Source: Bog-756 sp963835465 (lineage in GTDB: Bacteria; Actinomycetota; Acidimicrobiia; Acidimicrobiales; RAAP-2). From it: a stretch of DNA of 64,000 nucleotides. A program made the translations under genes and the position numbers. The stretch covers positions 186,001 to 250,000 of the forward strand of contig CAWIFR010000007.1 in assembly GCA_963835465.1 (NCBI GenBank), written 5' to 3'. The notes below the pieces were generated by a model that was not told the origin of the DNA, made no database searches, and worked only from the letters and a program-made list of their open reading frames with translations. This document shows positions 36,493-44,941 of this stretch, piece after piece; within the stretch, counting starts at the first letter, position 1; each line of letters starts with the position of its first letter.

Positions 36493-37680
36493 TCAGCGGT
36501 CGACGCCGAGGATCAGACCACTGGTGGGCACACCCGTACCCGCGGTGACCAGGGTGTGCTCGACGGCGGGCACCTGGTTGACCGACGTGCCCCGCACCTG
36601 GCGGACCCCCTCGGCGATCCCGTTCATGCCGTGCAGGTAGGCCTCGCCCAGCTGGCCACCGTGAGTATTGATGGGTAGGCCGCCACCGATCTCGATGTTC
36701 CCGTCCCGCACGAAGTCCTTGGCCTCGCCCTTGCCGCAGAAGCCCAGCTCCTCGAGTTGGTAGAGCACATAGGGGGTGAAGTGGTCGTAGAGCACGGCCG
36801 TCTGGATGTCGGCCGGCGTGAGGCCGGAGGTCTGCCAGAGCTGACGGGCGACTGACTCCATCTCGCCCAAGCCGGTGAGGTCGTCGTAGTAGTACGACGT
36901 CATCATCTCCTGGCCCGGTCCAGCCCCCTGGGCGGCGGCCTCGATCACCACCGGCGTCGACGGCAGGTCGCGGGCCCGCTCGAGGGAGGTGACCACCAGG
37001 GCCTGACCCCCATCGGTCTCCTGGCAGCAGTCGAGCAGGTGGAGCGGCTCCACGATCCAGCGCGAGGACTGATGGTCTTCCAGCGTGATGGGCTTCTCGT
37101 AGAACCAGGCCTTCGGATTGGTGGCGGCGTGCCTGCGGTCAGCCACCGCCACCCGCCCCAGGTCCTCGGAGGTCGCCCCGGTCACGTGGAGGTAGCGCTG
37201 GGCGGCCATGGCCACCCACTGGGCCGGCGTCAGCAGCCCGAAGGGCGCATACCAGGCAAAATTGGCCGTTTCTGCGTTGGGCACCGGGGCGCGGTCCTGC
37301 ACGCCCGCCCCGAACCGGTTGCCGGACCGCTCGTTGAAGGCCCGATAGCAGACCACCACATCGGCCACGCCGGACTGGACGGCCAGGGCGGCCTGCTGGA
37401 TGGTGCCGCACCCGGCCCCGCCCCCGTAGTGGATCCGGCTGAAGAAGGTCAGCTCGCCGATGCCCAAGCTCCGGGCGATCTCGATCTCGGGGTTGGTGTC
37501 CGAGCTGAAGGTCACCATGCCGTCGACTTCGGCGGCCTCGATGCCGGCATCACGGAGAGCCAGGTCGACCGCCTCGGCGGCCAGGCGCAGCTCGCTGCGA
37601 CCCGACTCCTTCGAGAACTCGGTAGCCCCGATGCCGACGATGGCCGTGTTGCCGGTGAAGGTGTGCGCGTCGCCGCTCAT
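36493..37680 (-). CDS. ltp2: Ltp2-like thiolase-fold aldolase (steroid side-chain removal)
   Basis: 395 residues. Thiolase-superfamily fold: NTAIVGIGATEFSKESGRSE, LALRDAGIEAAEVDGMVTFS, IHYGGGAGCGTIQQAALAV, QSGVADVVVCYRAFNERSGN, and the C-terminal GGLPINTHGGQLGEAYLHGM. The last motif is typical of SCP-x/Ltp proteins. In Mycobacterium tuberculosis Ltp2 (Rv3540c) is a retro-aldolase that works with the DUF35 domain of ChsH2 to release propionyl-CoA from the sterol side chain. The gene overlaps the MaoC gene by 4 bases and ends the operon, the same position as ltp2 in igr. Confidence 0.85.
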   Translation of the reverse strand: MSGDAHTFTGNTAIVGIGATEFSKESGRSELRLAAEAVDLALRDAGIEAAEVDGMVTFSSDTNPEIEIARSLGIGELTFFSRIHYGGGAGCGTIQQAALAVQSGVADVVVCYRAFNERSGNRFGAGVQDRAPVPNAETANFAWYAPFGLLTPAQWVAMAAQRYLHVTGATSEDLGRVAVADRRHAATNPKAWFYEKPITLEDHQSSRWIVEPLHLLDCCQETDGGQALVVTSLERARDLPSTPVVIEAAAQGAGPGQEMMTSYYYDDLTGLGEMESVARQLWQTSGLTPADIQTAVLYDHFTPYVLYQLEELGFCGKGEAKDFVRDGNIEIGGGLPINTHGGQLGEAYLHGMNGIAEGVRQVRGTSVNQVPAVEHTLVTAGTGVPTSGLILGVDR

Positions 37681-38153
37681 CGAGACCCCTTGGGCAGCAG
37701 GAGTCGCACCGTGCCCGTCACATGGTCGCCCAGGGAGTTGGCACCACGGACGGCCACCACCACCGCACCCTTGTCCTCAGACCCGGGGTCGGGGGGATCT
37801 GGGTCCACCTCGCTGACCGACCCGGTGAGGGTCATGGTGTCATCGGGGTAGTTGGGAGCCCCCAGGCGGATGTTGACGTCGGTGAGCACCGTTCCCGGAC
37901 CCGACCAGTCGGTGACGTAGCGCCCAACGATGCCGTTGGTGGAGAGGATATTCATGAAGATGTCCTTCGAACCGCGCTGGAGGGCCAGGACCGAGTCGTG
38001 GTGGACGTCCTGGTAGTCGCGGGAGGCGATGGCCGTGGACACGATCAGGGTGCGGGTGAGGGGAAGGACCAGTTCGGGCAGCTCGTCCCCGACCGCCACC
38101 TCCCCGAAGCCGAGGGTGTCGCCGCGGGGGCCTGTCGTGGTCGACCCACTCAT
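37677..38153 (-). CDS. MaoC-like hydratase subunit, ChsH1-like
   Basis: 158 residues. A single MaoC hotdog domain: FGEVAVGDELPELVLPLTRT, LIVSTAIASRDYQDVHHDSV with the hydratase-type Asp/His, then GSKDIFMNILSTNGIVGRYV. In the mycobacterial igr operon ChsH1 (Rv3541c) pairs with ChsH2 to hydrate the side-chain enoyl-CoA, and it lies directly before ltp2, as here. It overlaps both neighbours by 4 bases, so the gene is fully coupled to its operon. Confidence 0.85.
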   Translation of the reverse strand: MSGSTTTGPRGDTLGFGEVAVGDELPELVLPLTRTLIVSTAIASRDYQDVHHDSVLALQRGSKDIFMNILSTNGIVGRYVTDWSGPGTVLTDVNIRLGAPNYPDDTMTLTGSVSEVDPDPPDPGSEDKGAVVVAVRGANSLGDHVTGTVRLLLPKGSR

Positions 38154-39319
38154 ACCGTCACCTGGTGGCCGGCCCGGATCTCCCCCACCACCTGGCGGCC
38201 GAGTCGGGCCAGCTGGGCGCTCGGCGGGCCCAACATCAGCTCGATCTGCTTACCCCACAGGAAGTACCGGTGGATGGGGTATTCGATGTCAGCCCCCATC
38301 CCCCCGTGCAGGTGCTGGGTGGCGTGCACCGCCCGCTGCCCCGCCTCGGCCGAGAACCAGGAGGCAACACTCACCGCCAGCTCGGCGTCGAGTCCGTTGT
38401 CGAGGCGCCAAGCCGCCTGCCACATGGTCACCCGGATGCACTCGGTGTCGATGGCGGCGTCGGCCGCCCGGAGCATGGTGCCCTGGAACGTCGACAGGGG
38501 CCGGCCGAACTGCTCACGGGTGTTGAGGTACTCGGCCGTCTGCGAGACCGCGGCCTCCGTCACCCCCACCTGGAGAGCACACAGCCCGGTCCAGGCCCGG
38601 TTGAGCATCCAGAACAGCACGTCGTGTCCCCGGGATGGTTCACCGCCGGCCAGGAGATCGTCGGTGGCCACCGCCACCCCATCGAGATGGAGGTGGGGAT
38701 GGACCTCACGATTGGTGGTGGTCGCCCGTTCCACTGTGACGCCCTCGACCTTGGGATCGATCACGGCGACGACGACACTGTCATCGCCGTCACTCAGCGA
38801 GACCGGGACGAGCACGCGATCGGCCACGTGCCCGTAGGGGACGGCAAAGGCCGTACCGGTCAGGACCAGGCCGTCGGAGCCGGGCTTGCCGGTCACGGCC
38901 GGTCGGCCGGGACCACCACGGGCGATGTCGTCGGCCACGCCGGCCAGCGCCGCGGTGAGGAGCTGGGTGCCACCGACCACACCAGGGAGCACGGAGGACT
39001 TCAGGGCCTCGGAACCGAACTCGGCGATGGGCATGGCCCCGAGGGCCACGGTGGCCCAAAGCGGGATGGGCGCCACCGCTCGGCCCTGACCCTCTAGAAG
39101 GATCGCCAACTCCACCATTCCGTAGCCTCCGCCCCCATAGGCCTCGGGCAGCGACAGGCCCACCAGGTCGGCCCGGGCCAGCTCCGCCCACAACTCCCGA
39201 TCGATGCGGTCGTCGGTGGCTTCGATGCGCTGGACGCGGTCAGGTGTCACCAGGCCGGAGAAGATCCCCTCCACGGCCTGCTGTACCGCCTTCTGTTCCT
39301 CGTTGAAGGTGAAGTCCAT
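38150..39319 (-). CDS. Acyl-CoA dehydrogenase, ChsE/FadE28-like subunit
   Basis: 389 residues from ATG 39319 with GAGGAG upstream. N-terminal MDFTFNEEQKAVQQAVEGIF, RADLVGLSLPEAYGGGGYGM (acyl-CoA dehydrogenase signature), VLILEGQGRA-type region, and the C-terminal ATQHLHGGMGADIEYPIHRY with FLWGKQIELMLGPPSAQLA. In mycobacteria the side-chain dehydrogenase is a heteromer of two half-active FadE proteins (ChsE1/ChsE2); two dehydrogenase genes also occur in this operon. Here this one sits between chsH2 and chsH1, unlike the mycobacterial order. Confidence 0.85.
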   Translation of the reverse strand: MDFTFNEEQKAVQQAVEGIFSGLVTPDRVQRIEATDDRIDRELWAELARADLVGLSLPEAYGGGGYGMVELAILLEGQGRAVAPIPLWATVALGAMPIAEFGSEALKSSVLPGVVGGTQLLTAALAGVADDIARGGPGRPAVTGKPGSDGLVLTGTAFAVPYGHVADRVLVPVSLSDGDDSVVVAVIDPKVEGVTVERATTTNREVHPHLHLDGVAVATDDLLAGGEPSRGHDVLFWMLNRAWTGLCALQVGVTEAAVSQTAEYLNTREQFGRPLSTFQGTMLRAADAAIDTECIRVTMWQAAWRLDNGLDAELAVSVASWFSAEAGQRAVHATQHLHGGMGADIEYPIHRYFLWGKQIELMLGPPSAQLARLGRQVVGEIRAGHQVTV

Positions 39320-39431
39320 CGGATACTCCTCGTCTCGTCAGTGCTGGCGTCGTTCGACTGGTGGGTCGTGGCCGCCTCGTCCGGTCGGTGCCGGCCACGA
39401 GGGGCGCAGGTCGTGGATGGGTGGGCAGTGG

Positions 39432-40448
39432 CTACCCGGCGTCGCCCGCCCTCGGGTCGGGCCGGAACACCGGCAGGGTCAGGTCATCGTCGAAGGCCTC
39501 GAAGGTGGCCACCACGGGCATGCCGATAGCCACCGTGTCCGGAGTGATGCCGGCCACGTTGGCCACCAGGCGGGTGCCCTCCTCCAACTCGACCAGGGCC
39601 ACGACCAGCGGGTAGTCGAAGGCCGGGACCTGCGGGTAGTGGTTCACGGTGAAGCTGTAGATCGTGCCCCTCCCGGAGGCCTCCAGTGCGTCCCACTCGA
39701 ACGACCGGCACTTCGCACAGGCCGGCCGGGGTGGGTGCCGCAAGGTGCCGCAGGCCGTACACCGCTGGATGAGAAGCTTGTGTTCCTTGGCCCCGTCGAA
39801 GAAGAACCGATTGTCCTGGGTCAACGCCGGGCGGGGGCGCCGGGGCCGCGGTGCCGGCTCGGGCTCCTTCTCCCGGGGCTTGAATTTGAGGATCCGGAAC
39901 GTCATGGTGGCCACCGGCGCACCGTGCTGATCGGTGAACTCGAGCCGGTTGGTGATGAAGTGGCCCACACCGAGCCCTGTGGCTTTCTCCCCACTCACCG
40001 AATCGATGATCGACGTCAGCTCCAGCCGGTCACCGGGAACCAACGGTCGCACATAGTGCTGGTCGCAGTTGGTGGCCACGACCGACGTGAAGCCGGCGTC
40101 GTCGAGCAGCGCCATCAGGGTGTCGGACGGGGAGCTGCCCTCTGCTTCACCCCGACCCCTCGCCTCGTCCCGGGCCAACGTGGCCCGGAGGCCCGCCATG
40201 GTCCACGCCTGCAGCATGGTGGGTGGCGCGATGACCCCTTCGAAGCCGGCGGCCCGCGCCGCCTCGTCATCCACGTACACGGGGTTGTGGTCGCCCATGG
40301 CTTCCACCCAGTGGCGGATCATGGGCTGGTTGACCGGGTCCGGTGCCACGCTGGGTGGCCCGGAGGCCAGGCCCACGAAGGCCTGCAGACGGTCCTCGAG
40401 TGACCCGGCCTGATCGGAGGCGTCGGACGTGGCGCTCGTGGTGCTCAC
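39432..40448 (-). CDS. MaoC-DUF35 fusion protein, ChsH2-like
   Basis: 338 residues from GTG 40448. The N-terminal half (about 20-190) is a MaoC hotdog domain: VNQPMIRHWVEAMGDHNPVY, AAGFEGVIAPPTMLQAWTMA and VPGDRLELTSIIDSVSGEK. After a basic Pro/Arg linker (about 195-215) comes a DUF35 domain with a zinc ribbon (CTACGTLRHPPRPACAKCRS) and OB fold (GTIYSFTVNHYPQVPAFDYP). This two-domain layout is that of ChsH2 (Rv3542c), which hydrates the enoyl-CoA and docks Ltp2. It overlaps the upstream dehydrogenase gene by 4 bases; the gap to the next gene is 112 bases. Confidence 0.88.
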   Translation of the reverse strand: MSTTSATSDASDQAGSLEDRLQAFVGLASGPPSVAPDPVNQPMIRHWVEAMGDHNPVYVDDEAARAAGFEGVIAPPTMLQAWTMAGLRATLARDEARGRGEAEGSSPSDTLMALLDDAGFTSVVATNCDQHYVRPLVPGDRLELTSIIDSVSGEKATGLGVGHFITNRLEFTDQHGAPVATMTFRILKFKPREKEPEPAPRPRRPRPALTQDNRFFFDGAKEHKLLIQRCTACGTLRHPPRPACAKCRSFEWDALEASGRGTIYSFTVNHYPQVPAFDYPLVVALVELEEGTRLVANVAGITPDTVAIGMPVVATFEAFDDDLTLPVFRPDPRAGDAG

Positions 40449-41623
40449 CGAGACGACCGTTTCATCCCCAACCCGGCCATAGCCAGGATCTCGCGCTGCA
40501 CCTCGTTGACCCCGCCGCCGAAGGTGTTGATCTGGGACTGCCGGCCGGCCCGCTCAAGGTCACCACGGATCGCTGCCCCGGGGTTGTAGGCGTGGAGGTA
40601 GCCGGCCGAACCCACGATGCCCAGCAGTCGGCGGAAGATCTCCAGGGTCGTCTCGGTGCCGAACACCTTGACCGCCGACGAGTCGGCCGGTCCCAGGGTG
40701 TCGTCGGCGACAGCCGCCACCATGCGCCAGTTGAGCAGCTTCTGGGCCTCCAACAGTGCGTAGGTGCGAGCCAAGTCGGCCTGGACCCAGTCCACGTCGG
40801 CGACGCCTTCGTCGATGGCCCACTCGGCCGTCTCCGCCCACAGGCGAGTGGGCAGGGCGGTCATGGCGCCGAGGCCCACCCGCTCGTGGTTGAGCTGGCC
40901 CGTGATCAGACGCCACCCCTCGTTGAGTTCACCGACCAGCGCCGAACCGGGGACCCGGACATTGTCGTAGTAGGACGCGGTAGTGACCACGTTGCCCACC
41001 GTCACGATGGGCGTGCAGGAGAACCCGGGGTCGGTCGTGGGCACGAGGAAGATGGAGATGCCCTTGTGCTTGGGGGCATCGGGATCGGTGCGGGCGGCCA
41101 GCCAGATGAAGTCGGCCTGGTCGGCGCCGCTCGTGAAGATCTTGTTCCCGTTGATGACCCACTCGTCACCGTCCAGTACGGCGCGGGTCCGCAGCGATGC
41201 CAGGTCGGTACCGGCCCCGGGCTCGGTGTAGCCGATGGCACAGCTGATCTCGCCGGCCAGGATCCCCGAAAGGAAGTAGCTCTTCTGTTCCTCGGTCCCG
41301 TACCGCATGAGCATCGGGCCGACGGTGTTGAGGGTGACGAACGGGAAGGGGGCCCGGGCCCGCTGCACCTCATTGAAGAAGATGAATTGGTCGGAGACCG
41401 GGCGGCCCTGGCCACCGAACTCCCGGGGCCAACCGATGCCCAGCCACCCGTCCTTGCCCATCTGACGGACCAGAGTCCGGTGCATGGCCCCGCCCTCGGT
41501 CTCGCTGTCGAGGGCCCGCCGGGCCTCGTCGGTCAGGAGGTCGGCGAAATAGGACCGCAACTCGGCTCGTAGGGCCAGCTGCTCAGGTGTCTCTTCGAGG
41601 TGCATGACGGGTAGTCCCTCCAC
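40445..41623 (-). CDS. Acyl-CoA dehydrogenase, ChsE/FadE29-like subunit
   Basis: 392 residues from ATG 41623, preceded by GGAGGGAC. N-terminal EETPEQLALRAELRSYFADL, WLGIGWPREFGGQGRPVSDQ, the FAD/substrate region GEISCAIGYTEPGAGTDLAS, GNKIFTSGADQADFIWLAAR, and the C-terminal INTFGGGVNEVQREILAMAG. The GGGVNEVQREI end is typical of the FadE29/ChsE2 type. It is the first gene of the igr-like operon, immediately before chsH2 as fadE29 is in M. tuberculosis. The operon promoter should lie in 41624-41993 with the KstR-like box. Confidence 0.85.
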   Translation of the reverse strand: MEGLPVMHLEETPEQLALRAELRSYFADLLTDEARRALDSETEGGAMHRTLVRQMGKDGWLGIGWPREFGGQGRPVSDQFIFFNEVQRARAPFPFVTLNTVGPMLMRYGTEEQKSYFLSGILAGEISCAIGYTEPGAGTDLASLRTRAVLDGDEWVINGNKIFTSGADQADFIWLAARTDPDAPKHKGISIFLVPTTDPGFSCTPIVTVGNVVTTASYYDNVRVPGSALVGELNEGWRLITGQLNHERVGLGAMTALPTRLWAETAEWAIDEGVADVDWVQADLARTYALLEAQKLLNWRMVAAVADDTLGPADSSAVKVFGTETTLEIFRRLLGIVGSAGYLHAYNPGAAIRGDLERAGRQSQINTFGGGVNEVQREILAMAGLGMKRSSR

Positions 41624-41993
41624 TCGTGGACGCTATGGCTCTCACTGCTACTGCGGGTGCATCAGACTGCTCGCTCGCTGACCCTGCTGTTGGACCTGAC
41701 CCGGCGGGGCGTCGCTCGCGCTGGCCGACGGAGCCTCGACCGCTCGTGGGCCTCTTCGCCCCCGTCCGACCTCGCACCCCCGGTGCCGCATCATCGCCCT
41801 CCCGGGTGCTCCCCGACCAACTGACGGTGGAGCCTCGGGCACGACTGCCCTATGATAACTGATACACGTTCTAGAAACGTCATCGACCGCGAGGGAGCAT
41901 GTCGGTCGGGGGTGGTCGTCTCGGGCGTGGGTCGCGACCAGTCCCAAGCGACACCCGCCAGTGGCGACCATTGATCGACCAGGGGGAGACACC
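41624..41993. other. Divergent control region between the igr-like operon and the P450 gene
   Basis: 370 bases without a convincing gene. It contains the KstR-like box at 41860-41873 and an AT-rich patch just before it (tatgataact, 41851-41860) that could serve as a -10 element. Both divergent transcripts, dehydrogenase leftward and P450 rightward, should start here. Confidence 0.6.
41860..41873. promoter_or_regulatory. KstR-like operator (one mismatch)
   Basis: TGATACACGTTCTA matches TnnAACnnGTTnnA at all defined bases but the fourth. It lies 120 bases before the P450 start and 237 bases before the dehydrogenase start. Together with the boxes at 30776 and 34613 it marks one probable regulon. 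Confidence 0.6.
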
Positions 41994-43223
41994 ATGGAAG
42001 TCACCGACATCAACCTGGCCGACCCCGGCTCCTTCGTGGCGGGGGTTCCCCACGAATGGTTCGCCTATCTGCGGCGGGAGGCACCGGTGCAGTGGCACCC
42101 CGACCCCGACGGCTTCGCCGAGGGGTTCTGGTCGGTGACCCGCTACGACGACTGTGTGGCGGTCAACCGCGACTACGAGCACTTCTCGTCCTACCGCGCC
42201 GCCACGCTGTTCCACGACTTTGACGAGGAGGTCCTCGGTCAGCAGCGCATGATGATGTTGAACATGGATCCGCCCATGCACACCCGGTACCGGCGCCTGG
42301 TCAACAAGGGATTCACTCCGAGGATGATCAGGGATCTCAAGGTCAAGGTGATAGCGGCCACCGACTCCATCCTCGACACGGTCTGCGAGCAGGGTTCGGC
42401 TGATTTCGTGGAGCAGGTCTCCGCCGAGCTCCCCCTCCAGGTCATCGCCGACCTGATGGGCGTGCCCCAGGCCGACCGACACCTGGTGTTTGACTGGTCC
42501 AACCGCATGGTGGGGTCCGACGACCCCGAGTACCAGGCCGATGCGGACGCCGGCGCCCAGGCCTCCATGGAGCTGTTCGCCTACGCCGACGAGCTGTGCG
42601 AGAAGAAGCGCCTCGATCCCCACCAGGACCTGTTCAGCGTGCTGACCCAGGCCGAGATCGAGGGTGACCAGCTCTCCCAGCTGGAGCTCGACCTCTTCTT
42701 CATGCTGCTCGCCGTAGCGGGGAACGAGACGACCCGCAATCTGATCTCGGGCGCCATGGTGGCCTTCTTCGACCACCCGGACCAGTGGGAGAAGCTCCGG
42801 GCCGACCGCACGCTGCTTCCCTCGGCCATCGAGGAGATGCTGCGGTTCGTCTCCCCGGTGATGCACTTTCGTCGACAGGCCAGCGCCGAAGTGGTGATCG
42901 GCAACCAGACGATTGCCGAGGGCGACAAGGTGGTGTTCTGGCACGTCTCGGCCAATCGGGACGAGACAGCGTTCACCGACCCCAACGCCTTCGACATCAC
43001 CCGAAGCCCCAACAACCACATGGCCTTCGGCGGTGGCGGGCCCCACTTCTGCCTCGGGGCCAATCTGGCCCGGATGGAGATCCGGGTGATGTTCGACCGG
43101 CTCCTCGACCGCATGCCCGACATCCGGCTCGACGGCGAGGTCCAACGGCTGCGGTCCAACTTCATCAACGGTGTCAAGCACATCCCGGTGGCCTTCGCCC
43201 CCTCGGCGCCCGCCGCTCGCTGA
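41994..43223 (+). CDS. Cytochrome P450, CYP125/CYP142-like
   Basis: 409 residues from ATG 41994, preceded by AGGGGGAGA; an in-frame GTG at 41961 is less likely. P450 motifs: MLNMDPPMHTRYRRLVNKGF (C-helix), LLAVAGNETTRNLISGAMVA (I-helix with AGNET), EEMLRFVSPVMHFRRQA (ExxR region) and the haem loop FGGGGPHFCLGANLARMEI with its Cys. The ELPLQVIADLMGVPQADR and AGNETTRN stretches are close to the CYP125/CYP142/CYP124 sterol 26-oxidases, which begin side-chain degradation. It is divergent from the igr-like operon; in mycobacteria cyp125 also lies beside igr. Confidence 0.88.
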   Translation: MEVTDINLADPGSFVAGVPHEWFAYLRREAPVQWHPDPDGFAEGFWSVTRYDDCVAVNRDYEHFSSYRAATLFHDFDEEVLGQQRMMMLNMDPPMHTRYRRLVNKGFTPRMIRDLKVKVIAATDSILDTVCEQGSADFVEQVSAELPLQVIADLMGVPQADRHLVFDWSNRMVGSDDPEYQADADAGAQASMELFAYADELCEKKRLDPHQDLFSVLTQAEIEGDQLSQLELDLFFMLLAVAGNETTRNLISGAMVAFFDHPDQWEKLRADRTLLPSAIEEMLRFVSPVMHFRRQASAEVVIGNQTIAEGDKVVFWHVSANRDETAFTDPNAFDITRSPNNHMAFGGGGPHFCLGANLARMEIRVMFDRLLDRMPDIRLDGEVQRLRSNFINGVKHIPVAFAPSAPAAR

Positions 43224-43276
43224 CGGGCATCCCGAACCGACTACTCCGAACCCGACCAGAAACGGACGCTCTGCGC

Positions 43277-44170
43277 ATGCGCTTCCACCAAGCAGTGACC
43301 TTCCTGCCCATCGACGAGGTGCTCAGCCTCTCTACGGCCGCGGACACCCTCGGGTACTCGGGGATCTACCTCTCCGACCACCTCTTCAATCCGAAAGACC
43401 TCAAATCCAAGTACACGTATTCGAAGGCTCCTGACGGCGCCCCGTTCTGGGAGAAGGAGACGGCCTGGCCCGACCCCATGTGCCTCATCTCGGCGCTGTC
43501 GGGGGTCACGAGCACGCTGACCTTCACCACCGGCATCTACATCGCTCCCGTGCGGGACCTGATCACGGTGGCCAAGACCGTCGGGACCGCCGCCGTGCTG
43601 TCTGGAAACCGGGTCCGGCTCGGAGTGGGGGTGGGCTGGTGCGAGGAGGAGTACGTCCAGACCGGCCAGGACTTCCACACCCGAGGCAAGCGACTGAACG
43701 AGATGATCCCCGCCCTGAAGGCGCTGTGGGGGGGCGGGTGGGTCGAGTATCACGGTGAGTACTATGACGTACCCGCCTGCCAGATGAACCCGTCGCCGAC
43801 GGAGCCCATCCCCTTCATCGGCGGCGGGAACTCAGAGGCCGCCATCCTGCGGGCCTCCACGCTGTGCGACGGATGGGTCAACACGGGGGCGGCCTCACCC
43901 GAACAGGCCTTTGCCGAGGTGGGCGCGATCAAGGATGCCGTCAAGCGGGCCGGGCGCGAGCACGAACCGTTCTCCATCTATGTGGCCGTGAAGGCCTTCC
44001 CTGATCTCGACCTCTTCCGTCGGCTCGAGGATGCCGGGGTGACTGATCTGCTGTGTGCTCCCTGGATGGCGGTGCAGGCCAAGGCGGGAGATACCCCCGA
44101 GTCCATCCACGCCGCCCGGCTGGCCGTGTGCGAGCAGTTCGCCGAGCACTACATCGCACCCATGAGTTGA
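43277..44170 (+). CDS. LLM-class F420-dependent oxidoreductase
   Basis: 297 residues from ATG 43277. Motifs: AADTLGYSGIYLSDHLFNPK, LTFTTGIYIAPVRDLITVAK, GNRVRLGVGVGWCEEEYVQT, EYHGEYYDVPACQMNPSP and FIGGGNSEAAILRASTLCDG. It belongs to the TIGR03619-like group of F420/LLM oxidoreductases. It follows the P450 gene by 53 bases on the same strand and ends before the 20-bp hairpin at 44270, so the two probably share a transcript. A role in steroid metabolism is inferred only from this position. Confidence 0.85.
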   Translation: MRFHQAVTFLPIDEVLSLSTAADTLGYSGIYLSDHLFNPKDLKSKYTYSKAPDGAPFWEKETAWPDPMCLISALSGVTSTLTFTTGIYIAPVRDLITVAKTVGTAAVLSGNRVRLGVGVGWCEEEYVQTGQDFHTRGKRLNEMIPALKALWGGGWVEYHGEYYDVPACQMNPSPTEPIPFIGGGNSEAAILRASTLCDGWVNTGAASPEQAFAEVGAIKDAVKRAGREHEPFSIYVAVKAFPDLDLFRRLEDAGVTDLLCAPWMAVQAKAGDTPESIHAARLAVCEQFAEHYIAPMS

Positions 44171-44269
44171 GGGACCGACCGACTGAGTCCCGTGGAGCTT
44201 CGCCGGTCATCCTCATTGCCTGAGCGCCCGCCGAGATCGGTCCGACGGTTACCGACAACCGGTGCCTTG

Positions 44270-44317
44270 CTGCCCTAGGGTCGGCCCTATTTTTCGCTAG
44301 GGCCGACCCTAGGGCAG
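44270..44317 (+). terminator. Perfect 20-bp stem-loop terminator
   Basis: The arms at 44270-44289 and 44298-44317 are exact reverse complements, with an 8-base T-rich loop (tttttcgc). It stands 100 bases past the LLM gene and before the SipW-type module, so it separates the steroid island from that module. It can work in either direction, but only the leftward neighbours on plus strand need it. Confidence 0.85.
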
Positions 44318-44450
44318 TCGCAGTCCCGAGCGTGGTTGGGCGCCTTCACTCCGAGTACGGGCCATCAACGTGACATTCGGCCCTAATGGGCGTCCTGTCC
44401 TGTGCCGACGAAGGGAGCAGAGAACAACGAAACAGAGACAGGTGGTTCGC

Positions 44451-44846
44451 ATGCTCCATAGCCGAAGCAGCAAGATCTTGGTTGGGGTGATCGTCGCCCT
44501 GGCCATCGGAGGGGGCGCCTACGCCTTCACGGCCTCCAATACCGTCCCGGCATCCACGGCCGGAGCGGGTTCGGGTGCCGTGTCGGGGTACACCGTGACC
44601 AACCTTCACTACGCACTCAATGCCAGCACTCCGGGGAACATCGACTCGCTGACCTTCACGATCAGTCCGACGGTGCCCAGCTCGGGAAGCGGCAAGGTGG
44701 TCATCTCCGCTGCGCTGAGCACGGGTGGCCCGACCAACTACACCTGCTCCTCCGACACCACGGGAGCCACGGTTACCTGTGCCACCACCAGCCCTCAGCT
44801 GACGGCCGCACTGCTCACCGGAGTGACGGTCGTTGCGGCCCAGTAG
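44451..44846 (+). CDS. Small secreted protein with TVPAST signature (SipW-type substrate)
   Basis: 131 residues from ATG 44451; an in-frame start at 44370 lacks a signal peptide. Lys/Arg n-region MLHSRSSKI, hydrophobic helix LVGVIVALAIGGGAYAFTA, then SNTVPASTAGAGSGAVSGYT. The mature part is a Ser/Thr/Gly/Val-rich beta-sandwich-like domain (HYALNASTPGNIDSLTFTIS) with two cysteines (YTCSS and TCATT) and ends TGVTVVAAQ. No LPxTG anchor is present. The layout resembles substrates of SipW-type signal peptidases such as TasA or camelysin, and the adjacent gene is such a peptidase. Function unknown; a surface or matrix filament subunit is a guess. Confidence 0.75.
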   Translation: MLHSRSSKILVGVIVALAIGGGAYAFTASNTVPASTAGAGSGAVSGYTVTNLHYALNASTPGNIDSLTFTISPTVPSSGSGKVVISAALSTGGPTNYTCSSDTTGATVTCATTSPQLTAALLTGVTVVAAQ

Positions 44847-44941
44847 ATGCCCGCAACCGGTTCTGCATCCGATCCGAAGCGGCCGACCTCGCCGGGCGGG
44901 GCAGCCGCTCGGACCGCCCGGAGCAGACGGCCCTAACACCA

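Noticed and set aside
41880..43181. A 433-codon minus-strand frame
   Set aside because: Antisense to the P450 gene, whose motifs are complete; no domain in the antisense frame.
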